Under the pieces are notes generated by a model. It did no database searches. It was not told the origin of the DNA and saw nothing but the letters and a program-made list of their open reading frames with translations. From contig CAXEFP010000908.1 of assembly GCA_963995525.1 (NCBI GenBank), positions 124,001 to 188,000 of the forward strand: 64,000 nucleotides of DNA, written 5' to 3'. Below are positions 1-7,103 of this stretch, one piece after another (position 1 is the first letter of the stretch; the number at the start of each line of letters is the position of its first letter). The stretch is from Escarpia spicata (Eukaryota; Annelida; Polychaeta; Sabellida; Siboglinidae). Both the position numbers and the translations under genes were made by a program.

Positions 1-1386
1 ATGGGAATGCATGTTACCGTTTTATCCCCGTCACGTAAGTTACAAGAACATATTACGTAAGTTATAGGTGTGAAAACTCATCCCCATTTGATGTTTTATC
101 TTGTCTAAAGCAGCAGTACATTCAGTACTCACGAGACAAACATGTCCCATATCAAAGTGTTCGAAACAAATTAATGCATATCACAGCAAAACGGTATTTG
201 TAGTGCACTTTTTTCGGCGGAAGGATCTTTAATGTGGTCTTACCCCAAATAGATGTTATGCATGTTACAAATCTTCACGAAGGCTAGATTGATATCAAGC
301 TACACACATAACTAGATTAACCCCAAATGGGAATGCATGTTACCGTTTTATCCCCGTCACGTAAGTTACAAGAACATATTACGTAAGTTATAGGTGTGAA
401 AACTCATCCCCATTTGATGTTTTATCTTGTCTAAAGCAGCAGTACATTCAGTACTCACGAGACAAACATGTCCCATGTCAAAATGTTCGAAACAAATTAA
501 TGCATATCACAGCAAAACGGTATTTGTAGTGCACTTTTTTCGGCGGAAGGATCCTTACTGTGGTCTTACCCCAAATAGATGTTTGGTATGTTACAAATCT
601 TCACGAAGGCTAGATTGATATCAAGCTACACACATAACTAGATTAACCCCAAATGGGAATGCATGTTACCGTTTTATCCCCGTCACGTAAGTTACAAGAA
701 CATATTACGTAAGTTATAGGTGTGAAAACTCATCCCCATTTGAAGTTTTTTCTTGTCTAAAGCAGCAGTACCTTCAGTACTCACGAGACAAACATGTCCC
801 ATATCAAAGTGTTCGAACAAAATTAATGCATATCACAGCAAAACGGTATTTGTAGTGCACTTTTTTCGGCGGAAGGATCTTTAATGTGGTCTTACCCCAA
901 ATAGATGTTTTGCATGTTACAAATCTTCACGAAGGCTAGATTGATATCAAGCTACACACATAACTAGATTAACCCCAAATGGGAATGCATGTTACCGTTT
1001 TATCCCCGTCACGTAAGTTACAAGAACATATTACGTAAGTTATAGGTGTGAAAACTCATCCCCATTTGATGTTTTATCTTGTCTAAAGCAGCAGTACATT
1101 CAGTACTCACGAGACAAACATGTCCCATATCAAAATGTTCGAAAAAAATTAATGCATATCACAGCAAAACGGTATTTGTAGTGCACTTTTTTCGGCGGAA
1201 GGATCCTTACTGTGGTCTTACCCCAAATAGATGTTTTGCATGTTACAAATCTTCACGAAGGCTAGATTGATATCAAGCTACACACATAACTAGATTAACC
1301 CCAAATGGGAATGCATGTTACCGTTTTATCCCCGTCACGTAAGTTACAAGAACATATTACGTAAGTTATAGGTGTGAAAACTGATC
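1..1386. repeat. Satellite array, left flank of the Polinton (326-bp monomer)
   Basis: Four full monomers start at 1, 327, 653 and 979. A fifth starts at 1305 and is cut at its position 82 by the element. Each monomer contains two GTAAGT steps 22 bp apart (35 and 57 in the first), a TTACGTAA palindrome, two copies of TGCATGTTAC, and an inverted pair CAAATGGGA / TCCCCATTTG. Adding the 76 bases of monomer 5 before the target duplication to the 250 bases from 17941 to the next monomer start (18191) gives exactly 326, so the insertion lost no satellite sequence. No gene is supported here. Confidence 0.97.
1381..1386. repeat. Target-site duplication, left copy (CTGATC)
   Basis: Six bases directly before the AGT end of the element. 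The right copy is CTCATC, the usual satellite sequence at this monomer position, so the left copy differs by one base. Six-base duplications are typical of Polinton integrases. Confidence 0.85.
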
Positions 1387-1425
1387 AGTAGTAAAGGAGA
1401 CCGCGCTGGCCCCCGACTCGTGCCG

Positions 1426-1445
1426 AGATCAAAGGAGATCAAAGG
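1426..1445 (+). promoter_or_regulatory. Tandem TCF/LEF-like sites in left TIR
   Basis: Two head-to-tail copies of AGATCAAAGG, which equals the optimal TCF/LEF-binding sequence. The same pair lies in the right TIR. Binding is inferred; the repeats could instead serve replication. Confidence 0.4.
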
Positions 1446-1510
1446 CACCGCGGGTCACAAAGATCAACAAAGGTCAAGCAAGTTGACCCGGCACGATTGA
1501 AAAATCTACT

Positions 1511-1558
1511 TATAAAAAATGAAATATCTTAAGTGGGTTTGACAGCTTACTTATAAAA
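1511..1558 (+). promoter_or_regulatory. Pair of TATA-like boxes reading inward from the TIR
   Basis: TATAAAAA occurs at 1511 and 1552, each after ACT. Because they lie in the TIR, mirror copies at the right end read leftward. They could promote transcription into the element from both ends, but the first left gene is about 270 bp away. Confidence 0.35.
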
Positions 1559-1633
1559 AACGTATGATTGATGAGTGTGGCAGGATGATTGATGAGTGTG
1601 GCGAGACAGTACGTAGCCGAGACAGACAGTACG

Positions 1634-1649
1634 TAGCGCCCCCTGGTGG
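1634..1649 (-). promoter_or_regulatory. CTCF-core-like site at inner edge of left TIR
   Basis: On the - strand this reads CCACCAGGGGGCGCTA, identical to the well-known CTCF core consensus. Related sequences occur at the right end. Occupancy is inferred. Confidence 0.5.
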
Positions 1650-1680
1650 GGTGAGATAGTACCATTTCACTCCTGCCCTC

Positions 1681-1733
1681 CCTAGCAACGCGGCTATACA
1701 CTAAAGCGGTTACCTAGCAACGCGGCTATACAC
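1681..1733 (+). repeat. Left subterminal direct repeat (2 x 21 bp)
   Basis: Two copies of a 21-bp sequence containing CTAGCAACGCGGCTATAC start at 1681 and 1713, 32 bp apart. Together with 1734-1821 this is the spacer between the TIR and the first gene. I see no other gene in 1642-1821. A partial CTCF-like GGGCGCTA lies on the - strand around 1738-1746. Confidence 0.8.
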
Positions 1734-1821
1734 CTCCCTAGCGCCCTGACACGACACACGAGACGAGGCTATGACTGAGATGTGGTGTCACGAGATCTGG
1801 TAGCCATTAGTCGACAGTATA

Positions 1822-2262
1822 ATGGAGTCTCCTATACAGTTCGGCGGTTCGGCATCGTATCTATCGAATTTCTACCCTTGTCGAGTCAAGGCGTACGGTC
1901 TAAGTTTCAAATCCGTCGAGCACGCTTATCAGTTTAGAAAAGCAATGTTTAATGAAGACACGAAAAGCGCGGTGTACATCAAAGAGGCGCGGACGGCCTA
2001 TATAGCGAAACGTCGAAGTTACAGAATCGTGAAGAAGAGAACGAGCGTCGAATGGAACGCGGTTAGGGTTGGGTGCATGAAGTCGCTGTTGACGAGTAAA
2101 TTCAGAGGTTCAAAAAAGTTGAACGACCTCCTATTGGCTACCGGGGAAGTCGAATTGGTGGAGGACGTGCCGTCGGCCGAAGGCTTCTGGGGTATCGGTA
2201 AAGACGGTAAAGTAGGTCAAAATATGCTTGGTAAATTATTGATGGAGGTGCGTATAGAATAA
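1822..2262 (+). CDS. NADAR (YbiA-like) domain protein
   Basis: 146 aa, ATG start, essentially one domain. Conserved blocks of the NADAR/YbiA family are visible: YLSNFYP (13-19), SVEHAYQ (31-37), a tryptophan at W78, KF..S.KLNDLLLATGEVELVE (93-114), then FWG (122-124) and GQNMLGKLLMEVR (132-144). Family members hydrolyse N-glycosidic bonds; some remove ADP-ribose from nucleic acid or act beside ADP-ribosyltransferases, others act on riboflavin intermediates. The exact substrate here cannot be read from sequence. A plausible but unproven job is to reverse host ADP-ribosylation during replication. It is the first gene of the + block and looks less GC-rich than the capsid genes, as if gained separately. 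Its stop codon overlaps an AATAAA (2258-2263), and the ATPase starts 45 bp later. Confidence 0.88.
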   Translation: MESPIQFGGSASYLSNFYPCRVKAYGLSFKSVEHAYQFRKAMFNEDTKSAVYIKEARTAYIAKRRSYRIVKKRTSVEWNAVRVGCMKSLLTSKFRGSKKLNDLLLATGEVELVEDVPSAEGFWGIGKDGKVGQNMLGKLLMEVRIE

Positions 2263-2307
2263 ACGAATAATAAGTCATCGTTCGTTTCGTATACGCCAGT
2301 CGTCGAT

Positions 2308-2931
2308 ATGAGCGGGACATGGAAGCACCCTTTTACGTGTATAGTAGCCGGCCCTACGGGGTGTGGTAAGACTACTTTCGTTACTCGCCTGCTACAGTTT
2401 GCTTCTTCTATGATCGAGCCGCCTCCGGAGAAGTTTCTATGGTGTTACGGCCAATGGCAAAGCGCCTACACTTCTATGTCAGCCGATATAGAATTCGTAG
2501 ACGGTTTACCGGATCCGAAGCTTCTAGACGGCAAAAAGAGGACCCTTCTAGTACTCGATGACCTTATGGAGGAAACCGATAGCCGGGTCACGACCTTGTT
2601 CACTAAAAAAAGCCATCATTGCAACGCGTCCGTCGTACAGCTTGTGCAGAATATATTTCCGAAAGGGAAAGAAAACCGTACAATCAGCTTGAACGCTCAA
2701 TATATGGTGTTATTCAAGAACCCACGCGACACTGGTCAAGTAGGTCACCTGGCGAAGCAGATGTACCCGGGTCGAGTTAAATTTATGATGGAATCCTTCG
2801 AAAACGCCACGTCAGCACCTTACGGGTATCTGCTAGTAGATCTAAAACAGGAAACAGCTGAAAATATGCGCTTGCGCACTTGTATCTTCCCCGATGATCG
2901 TCTTCAGTACGTCTACGTGATGAGAACATAA
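2308..2931 (+). CDS. Polinton genome-packaging ATPase (FtsK/HerA type)
   Basis: 207 aa, ATG start. Walker A is GPTGCGKTT (residues 15-23) and Walker B is LLVLDD (80-85), followed by EE at 88-89. A late polar motif, VVQLVQNIF (near residues 109-117), matches the pattern of viral packaging ATPases. In Polintons and related viruses this enzyme uses ATP to pump DNA into the capsid at a special vertex. It lies between the NADAR gene and a small basic protein gene, and ends 38 bp before that gene's first ATG. Length is normal for the family and I see no damage. Confidence 0.95.
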   Translation: MSGTWKHPFTCIVAGPTGCGKTTFVTRLLQFASSMIEPPPEKFLWCYGQWQSAYTSMSADIEFVDGLPDPKLLDGKKRTLLVLDDLMEETDSRVTTLFTKKSHHCNASVVQLVQNIFPKGKENRTISLNAQYMVLFKNPRDTGQVGHLAKQMYPGRVKFMMESFENATSAPYGYLLVDLKQETAENMRLRTCIFPDDRLQYVYVMRT

Positions 2932-2969
2932 AAGAGGTGAGCGTCACGTGTGGGCCTTCACTCGTCAGG

Positions 2970-3317
2970 ATGACGCTGAAGCGTATCAAGAAGCACGTCC
3001 TCATGCTAGAGCTCTTGAATAAACATAAACATCTTAAGGTGAGCAAGGCTATCATCAGAAACGCGGAATCTGACTTCATTTGTAGTCTGTGTGACTGCGC
3101 GTACAACATATTGAACGGGAATGTAAAATTGACGGCGGCGCATAAAAAAACACTGATAAAATACAAGAAACATCTGCGAAGTTTAGTGAATAAAAAGACG
3201 GGTCTTAGGAAGAAACGGCAAATCTTGCAAACGGGGTCGGGCGCCTTTCTGGCGGCGCTGCTAGCGCCGTTGGCGAGCACCGTCCTGCTGCCGCTGCTCA
3301 GACAGGTGATCGGCTGA
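2970..3317 (+). CDS. Small basic protein with hydrophobic C-terminus, conserved type in Polintons
   Basis: 115 aa from the first ATG (2970). The frame opens earlier, but only with a GTG at 2937. The N-terminal two thirds are lysine-rich and probably helical, with SLCDCAYNILNGNVKLT and KKTLIKYKKHLRSL in the middle. The last 25 residues are a glycine/leucine/alanine-rich hydrophobic segment (GSGAFLAALLAPLAS and on). Small basic proteins of this layout sit near the ATPase in many animal Polintons. A virion-core or membrane-active role is inferred, not shown. The stop overlaps the next start (TGATG, 3315-3319), so the two frames share one base. Confidence 0.7.
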   Translation: MTLKRIKKHVLMLELLNKHKHLKVSKAIIRNAESDFICSLCDCAYNILNGNVKLTAAHKKTLIKYKKHLRSLVNKKTGLRKKRQILQTGSGAFLAALLAPLASTVLLPLLRQVIG

Positions 3318-4033
3318 TGCAGTACGCTAAAAAGATGGCATTGGTAGACCCGCGGTTGGTGGAGAGCCTCCTGCCGTTGATCGACCAGCCGCCGAGCACG
3401 ATCCGTTCGCGTACGATGAGCAGCCTGGACAGCGACATGAAGGACGTGCTAGATCGATCGGAATTATCCGAACGAGCGAAGGTGGCGTCGTACAATCGAC
3501 TGTTGAGTCGCTACAATTCGAGCGAGGCGATTCGAGCGGCGCAGCCGGTACGCGTGTCCGTGGTGCCGACCGAGGGACCGCCTCCTCAACCGACGGGTGG
3601 CCAGGCGCCGCTGCAGGGTATAGAGCGCGAGATCGTGGAAAGCGTACCGAAAACGTTGAGAGGGAAAGCCCTCCTCCTGATCGAGAAAATGAAGACCGAC
3701 CCGTTGTGTCGATGGAACGATCGCGGCGAGTTCGTGTACGCCGGTCGCCCTATCGCGGGGAGTAACATGGTCGACCTCGTGAACGATCTTATGCGGACGA
3801 GGAAGAAGGGGGTGCCGCCGGTCGGCTGGGAAGCGTTCGGGGATGGTATGAGACGACTGAACGTGCCCATGGAACTCGTCGGTAACCCCCGGCATCGAGC
3901 GTACATACAGCAGCAGCAGCCGAAACGATCGAAGAAGGAGGAGGAGGCGGAGGAGACCCCCGGTAGGGGCCGGTATCATCGTCGTCGACGTACCTGGGAT
4001 CTACCGGCCAAGTGGGAGGAGGAGTCATATTAA
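3317..4033 (+). CDS. Conserved Polinton protein of unknown function
   Basis: 238 aa, ATG start sharing one base with the stop of the gene before. It opens YAKKMALVDPRLVESLL, continues with a charged region, a proline-rich linker (about residues 77-97), and a compact C-terminal domain with GEFVYAGRPIAGSNMVDLVNDLMR and LNVPMELVGNPR. It ends in a very basic/acidic tail containing KRSKKEEEAEE and YHRRRRTW. I recognise the pattern as a protein that recurs beside the ATPase and integrase in animal Polintons; no enzymatic motif is visible. Position and charge suggest a structural or DNA-associated virion protein (inference). Its stop lies inside an ATTAAA (4029-4034). Confidence 0.8.
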   Translation: MQYAKKMALVDPRLVESLLPLIDQPPSTIRSRTMSSLDSDMKDVLDRSELSERAKVASYNRLLSRYNSSEAIRAAQPVRVSVVPTEGPPPQPTGGQAPLQGIEREIVESVPKTLRGKALLLIEKMKTDPLCRWNDRGEFVYAGRPIAGSNMVDLVNDLMRTRKKGVPPVGWEAFGDGMRRLNVPMELVGNPRHRAYIQQQQPKRSKKEEEAEETPGRGRYHRRRRTWDLPAKWEEESY

Positions 4034-4070
4034 AGAGCTTGAAACGTCGACGTCCGACCCATTCACCACA

Positions 4071-4250
4071 ATGGACCTACGAAGGACGGTAGTCGGCGTC
4101 GTCGTCTTCGTCATCGGCGCGGCGGCCTTGGTGTATATATTATTCGTCGTAAACCGATCGTCGTCGTGGTCATGGTGTCCCGGCGGCCTCGTGGTGATGG
4201 CACGCAACGAAAGCGGCGTGCTCGACAACGAGACGACGACACCCGCCTGA
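4071..4250 (+). CDS. 59-aa single-span membrane protein overlapping the integrase start
   Basis: ATG at 4071, TGA at 4248-4250. Residues 1-5 are MDLRR, then a clean hydrophobic helix from about residue 6 to 27 (VVGVVVFVIGAAALVYILFV), then a short polar tail with SSSWSWC and NESGVLDN. The charge pattern (RR before, R29 after) leaves orientation open. It fills the gap between the 238-aa gene (37 bp upstream) and the integrase, and overlaps the integrase ATG (4172) by 79 bp in another frame. Small membrane proteins are common in Polinton late blocks. Unnamed; it could be a chance frame, but start, gap-filling and helix all fit a gene. Confidence 0.6.
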   Translation: MDLRRTVVGVVVFVIGAAALVYILFVVNRSSSWSWCPGGLVVMARNESGVLDNETTTPA

Positions 4251-5305
4251 AGCGCGCCTATTTCAACCCGAAGCAGGCGGGGAGTTACGGCGGTGTCGAC
4301 GCCTTGCATCGGGCGGTGGCGTCGACGGTAGGCAAACCGGCCGTGAAGCAGTGGCTAGCGGCACAGGATGCTTACACGCTACACAAACCGGTGAAACGAC
4401 GTTTCAAGCGACGTTGCGTTATCGTAGGAGGTCGACACCAGCAGTGGCAAGCCGATCTCGTCGACGTCGCTAAACTGAAAAAGCACAACGACGGTGTAAC
4501 GTTCCTATTGACGGTCATCGACGTCTTCTCGAAGGTGGCGTGGTGCGTCCCGTTGAAGAGTAAAGCCGGTCCGGCGCTCGTTACGGCCTTCGAGCACCTG
4601 CTACAACGGCGGCGTGTGCCGAACGCGCTGCAGACCGATAAGGGGACGGAGTTTCTCAACAGACCCCTTCAGAAACTTTTGAAGGACTACGGCATCCACC
4701 ATTTCGTAACGCATAACGAGGAAACTAAAGCGAGTGTCGTCGAACGTTTCAACCGAACCTTAAAGACGCGTATGTGGAGGTACTTTACGAAGTATCAGAC
4801 ACTGCGCTACGTAGAGGCGTTACAGAACTTTGTGCGATCGTACAACAACACCTATCACCGAAGCATCGGTAGGACGCCGGCGAGCGTCAACGCCGCGAAT
4901 CAGGAGAGCGTGTGGCAACGGTTGTACGGCGATCGAGGTCGAGGAGGCAGTAAGCCGAAACTACGAGAGGGAGACCGCGTACGCGTCAGTAAGGCGAAGG
5001 CCCCTTTCAAGAAAGGGTACATGCCTAACTGGTGCGAGGAGCTCTTCACCATCGTAGAAACGCACCCGTCCGACCCGCCCGTTTACCGCCTGAAAGACGA
5101 CGCCGGGACGGTGCTCGACGGCACCTTCTACGAGCCGGAGCTGCAACGAGTAGTCGTTCCGAAGGATAAACTGTATCGTGTGGAGGTCGTTCTACAACGG
5201 CGTCGTCGTCGGGGTGTTGAGGAGGCGCTCGTTAAATGGAGCGGCTATCCAGCCTCCTTCAACAGCTGGATCGCCGCCAAGACCCTCGTCGACTATAAAG
5301 GGTAG
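4172..5305 (+). CDS. Polinton integrase (RVE/retroviral type) with C-terminal chromodomain
   Basis: 377 aa from ATG 4172; two codons further upstream there is only a GTG. A helical N-terminal region (GSYGGVDALHRAV) precedes the RNase-H-fold core with catalytic D95 (WQADLVDV), D156 (LQTDKGTEF) and E191 (VVERFNRT), a D,D35E spacing. An SH3-like region follows (LREGDRVRVSK, about 265-275). The C-terminus is a chromodomain: YRVEVVLQRR from Y335, VKWSGYPASFNSW at 354-366. Cage-like aromatics Y335, W356 and Y359 are all present. The enzyme inserts the element and makes the 6-bp duplication. Insertion into satellite DNA fits chromodomain-guided targeting to heterochromatin (inference). It is open and looks functional. 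Confidence 0.96.
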   Translation: MVSRRPRGDGTQRKRRARQRDDDTRLKRAYFNPKQAGSYGGVDALHRAVASTVGKPAVKQWLAAQDAYTLHKPVKRRFKRRCVIVGGRHQQWQADLVDVAKLKKHNDGVTFLLTVIDVFSKVAWCVPLKSKAGPALVTAFEHLLQRRRVPNALQTDKGTEFLNRPLQKLLKDYGIHHFVTHNEETKASVVERFNRTLKTRMWRYFTKYQTLRYVEALQNFVRSYNNTYHRSIGRTPASVNAANQESVWQRLYGDRGRGGSKPKLREGDRVRVSKAKAPFKKGYMPNWCEELFTIVETHPSDPPVYRLKDDAGTVLDGTFYEPELQRVVVPKDKLYRVEVVLQRRRRRGVEEALVKWSGYPASFNSWIAAKTLVDYKG

Positions 5306-5333
5306 GGTACCGTAACATCGGCCGGTAGTTGTT

Positions 5334-5573
5334 ATGTGGACACGACGCTCGATGTGCTGGCGCTTACTACGTGACGTTGCCGCCGACGACTACCCTACAG
5401 CGTGCAGCGTTAACCGACGGTGGTGGTGCTACTATGCCCGACGACGCGGTTACGGCTGGTCAAGCCGACTGCGAGCGCGACGTGCTCGCGGACTATGTCG
5501 ACGCTACCGAGTCTACGACCCACTCCGACCGCGAACACGTTGCATGGCATTTCTGCGGGAACGAATGTCCTAA
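5334..5573 (+). CDS. Possible small arginine-rich protein (doubtful)
   Basis: 79 aa from ATG 5334, beginning 28 bp after the integrase stop. It is rich in arginine, with YARRRGYGWSSRLRARRARG in the middle and few acidic residues, a composition seen in DNA-condensing core peptides. It overlaps the two-span membrane gene (5434-5751) in another frame, and CG-rich coding DNA often yields arginine-rich shadows. It fills an otherwise empty 128-bp gap, which is the main point in its favour. I recognise no homologue. Confidence 0.22.
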   Translation: MWTRRSMCWRLLRDVAADDYPTACSVNRRWWCYYARRRGYGWSSRLRARRARGLCRRYRVYDPLRPRTRCMAFLRERMS

Positions 5574-5751
5574 AGCCGAGATCATCTTCCTGTGTCAGAT
5601 CGTCGTCCTGTACACGGTTATCGTCGTCAGTATATACAATCTAACGCGGGGTCAGGGCGACTCCAACCTGTGGACGGCCCTGTTGAGTAGCTGTCTCGGT
5701 TACCTACTCCCGAGTCCGTCTATGAAGCGGAGAGGGGATGGCGGCGACTAA
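5434..5751 (+). CDS. Small two-span membrane protein, conserved type in Polintons
   Basis: 105 aa from ATG 5434. The frame opens at 5329 only with TTG, so the ATG is preferred. An acidic N-terminal half (DCERDVLADYVDATES) is followed by NECPKAEIIFLCQIVVLYTV and on, a first membrane helix at about residues 48-67, then a polar loop (NLTRGQGDSN) and a second hydrophobic stretch LWTALLSSCLGYLLPSP (about 79-95). The second half, ending in LPxP and basic residues, is a pattern I associate with short proteins next to the penton gene of animal Polintons. Function unknown; a virion or membrane-interaction role is inferred. Its last 14 bp overlap the penton start. Confidence 0.75.
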   Translation: MPDDAVTAGQADCERDVLADYVDATESTTHSDREHVAWHFCGNECPKAEIIFLCQIVVLYTVIVVSIYNLTRGQGDSNLWTALLSSCLGYLLPSPSMKRRGDGGD

Positions 5752-6574
5752 CTTTTACCTAACCCTACCGAGCAACGCGTCTACGAAGGCGCACCCCGAA
5801 AACACGTTGACTCACTACACTACGAAACTACCGCGACGCATCGACCTATCGGGAGAGTGGGAATGCGGTCTGGTGACGCTACAGTATCCGCATACGTGGT
5901 ACAACGTGAGAAAGAAGGACGCGTACTTCTACCTGTCTTGTGTGACGGGCGATTACGGAATGTACCGCTCCGCCGACGGTCTTTTGATTTACCGGCAATG
6001 CACCATCCCGCACGGATTTTACAATAGCGCTTACGAGTTGAGGGATAAAATCAACGAGGCGCTGTTGAAACTGACTACCGACCTCGTCAAGGTCCGACTG
6101 GAGTACTGCCCCGTCTCCCACCGGATGACGTTGCGTCTATCACCGGGTGTCGAATTTAATATACCCCATTGGAGCCGTCTGAGGGCCGTACTGGGCTTCG
6201 AATCGGGCGTCCTCACGAGCCCTCTCGTCAATGACGATACCACCCCCGTCGCGTATACCTACGAGCACGAGGGTCAGCGTACGGTGGATATGAACGGGGG
6301 AGTCGACACCTTGTACGTATATACGGACCTCGTGGAACCGCGCATCGTCGGTGATGTATTCGCCCCGCTCCTTCGATCCGTACCCATCTACGGGATGAAC
6401 GGGGGGATTATTTCGGAGGTCTTCGACCGCGTCCAATACGTACCGCTCCTGCGGCGAGAATTCGACTCGGTCGAGATAGATATAAGAGACGACATCGGTC
6501 AACCCATACCATTCGAGCAGGGGAAACTCGTGGCGACGCTTCACATCAGACGCTGTAAATCTAAACTGTTTTGA
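5738..6574 (+). CDS. Minor capsid protein (penton), single jelly roll
   Basis: 278 aa, ATG start overlapping the previous gene by 14 bp. It opens NFYLTLPSNAS, followed by NTLTHYTTKLPRRIDLSGEW (residues 23-42) and a tryptophan/tyrosine-rich strand. The C-terminal half contains TLYVYTDLVEPRIVGD and VFAPLLRSVPIYGMNGG, then FDSVEIDIRDDIGQPIPFE and a final TLHIRR strand. This is the characteristic pattern of the Polinton penton, which occupies the fivefold vertices of the predicted capsid. It sits two genes upstream of the major capsid protein, as expected. No damage is seen. Gene-family assignment is from motif recognition; the fold is known for the family. Confidence 0.92.
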   Translation: MAATNFYLTLPSNASTKAHPENTLTHYTTKLPRRIDLSGEWECGLVTLQYPHTWYNVRKKDAYFYLSCVTGDYGMYRSADGLLIYRQCTIPHGFYNSAYELRDKINEALLKLTTDLVKVRLEYCPVSHRMTLRLSPGVEFNIPHWSRLRAVLGFESGVLTSPLVNDDTTPVAYTYEHEGQRTVDMNGGVDTLYVYTDLVEPRIVGDVFAPLLRSVPIYGMNGGIISEVFDRVQYVPLLRREFDSVEIDIRDDIGQPIPFEQGKLVATLHIRRCKSKLF

Positions 6575-6591
6575 AACGGCGGAGGAGGAAA

Positions 6592-7014
6592 ATGACAAGA
6601 ACCGCCGGTCGCACCAACGTGTACGAGGACTACTACGTTCGACAGGTCGGTGGTCAGCTACCGTTCTTCGTCGGCGGCCAGGGGCAGCGGGGACACGGCT
6701 TGGGTAATCTGTTCGGGAGCCTGTTTCGAAGCGCCATGCCGCTTATCAAGAGAGGCGCCATGGCGTTGGGGAAACGTGCGCTCAAGACAGGCGTGCGCGT
6801 GGCGCGGGACGTCGTCGCCGGCGGGAACCTGAAACAGTCGATGAAACGACGCGCGAAGGAGGCCGGCGCCGACCTTCTCGACGGGCTGTTGAACGCACCG
6901 CCGCCGAAAAAGCGACGCCGACCACCGGGTAAAGCGGTAACGGCGACCCCGCGTAAGAAGAAACAACAACGCCGTCGCCGTCAAAAAGAACCGCACGATA
7001 TATTCAGTAGCTAG
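6592..7014 (+). CDS. Basic glycine-rich virion protein (core / membrane-active type)
   Basis: 140 aa from ATG 6592. The longer frame begins with TTG at 6571 inside the penton stop, so the ATG is preferred. It reads VYEDYYVRQVGGQLPFFVGG, then QRGHGLGNLFGSLFRSAM and PLIKRGAMALGKRALKTG, a glycine-punctuated amphipathic stretch. The C-terminus is very basic, with PPPKKRRRPP and RKKKQQRRRRQK, both good nuclear-localisation or DNA-binding candidates. Proteins of this build lie between penton and MCP in animal Polintons and are compared with adenovirus core and membrane-lytic proteins; that role is inferred here. An 89-bp spacer follows before the MCP, with no gene visible. Confidence 0.8.
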   Translation: MTRTAGRTNVYEDYYVRQVGGQLPFFVGGQGQRGHGLGNLFGSLFRSAMPLIKRGAMALGKRALKTGVRVARDVVAGGNLKQSMKRRAKEAGADLLDGLLNAPPPKKRRRPPGKAVTATPRKKKQQRRRRQKEPHDIFSS

Positions 7015-7103
7015 GACGGATAAAGCCACCGGTCGAAGCGGCGGCGTGCAGTCGGAGCGAACGGCGGCGAACGGGACAGACGTCGACAGCAGCAGCAGCT
7101 AGA

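Larger units (their letters stand above)
1387..1671 (+). repeat. Left terminal inverted repeat
   Basis: Positions 1387-1641 match the reverse complement of 17686-17940 at every base I compared. The match continues imperfectly to 1671. It contains short internal repeats: a tandem AGATCAAAGG pair (1426-1445), a GGTCAA/TTGACC dyad near 1472-1488, two TTATAAAAAA runs (1510 and 1551), and two copies of ATGATTGATGAGTGTGGC (about 1564 and 1586). In protein-primed elements the TIR end is the replication origin, where the polymerase starts from a terminal protein. That role is inferred here. Confidence 0.95.

Noticed and set aside
1510..1701. 63-aa frame on the - strand within the left TIR
   Set aside because: It lies in terminal-repeat DNA with internal direct repeats, has no recognisable pattern, and differs at the other end because the TIR identity stops.
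3464..3979. Long - strand frames opposite the 238-aa gene, and similar antisense frames over penton, MCP and protease
   Set aside because: Shadow frames in CG-rich coding DNA: arginine/histidine-rich, no motifs, opposite to well-supported genes.
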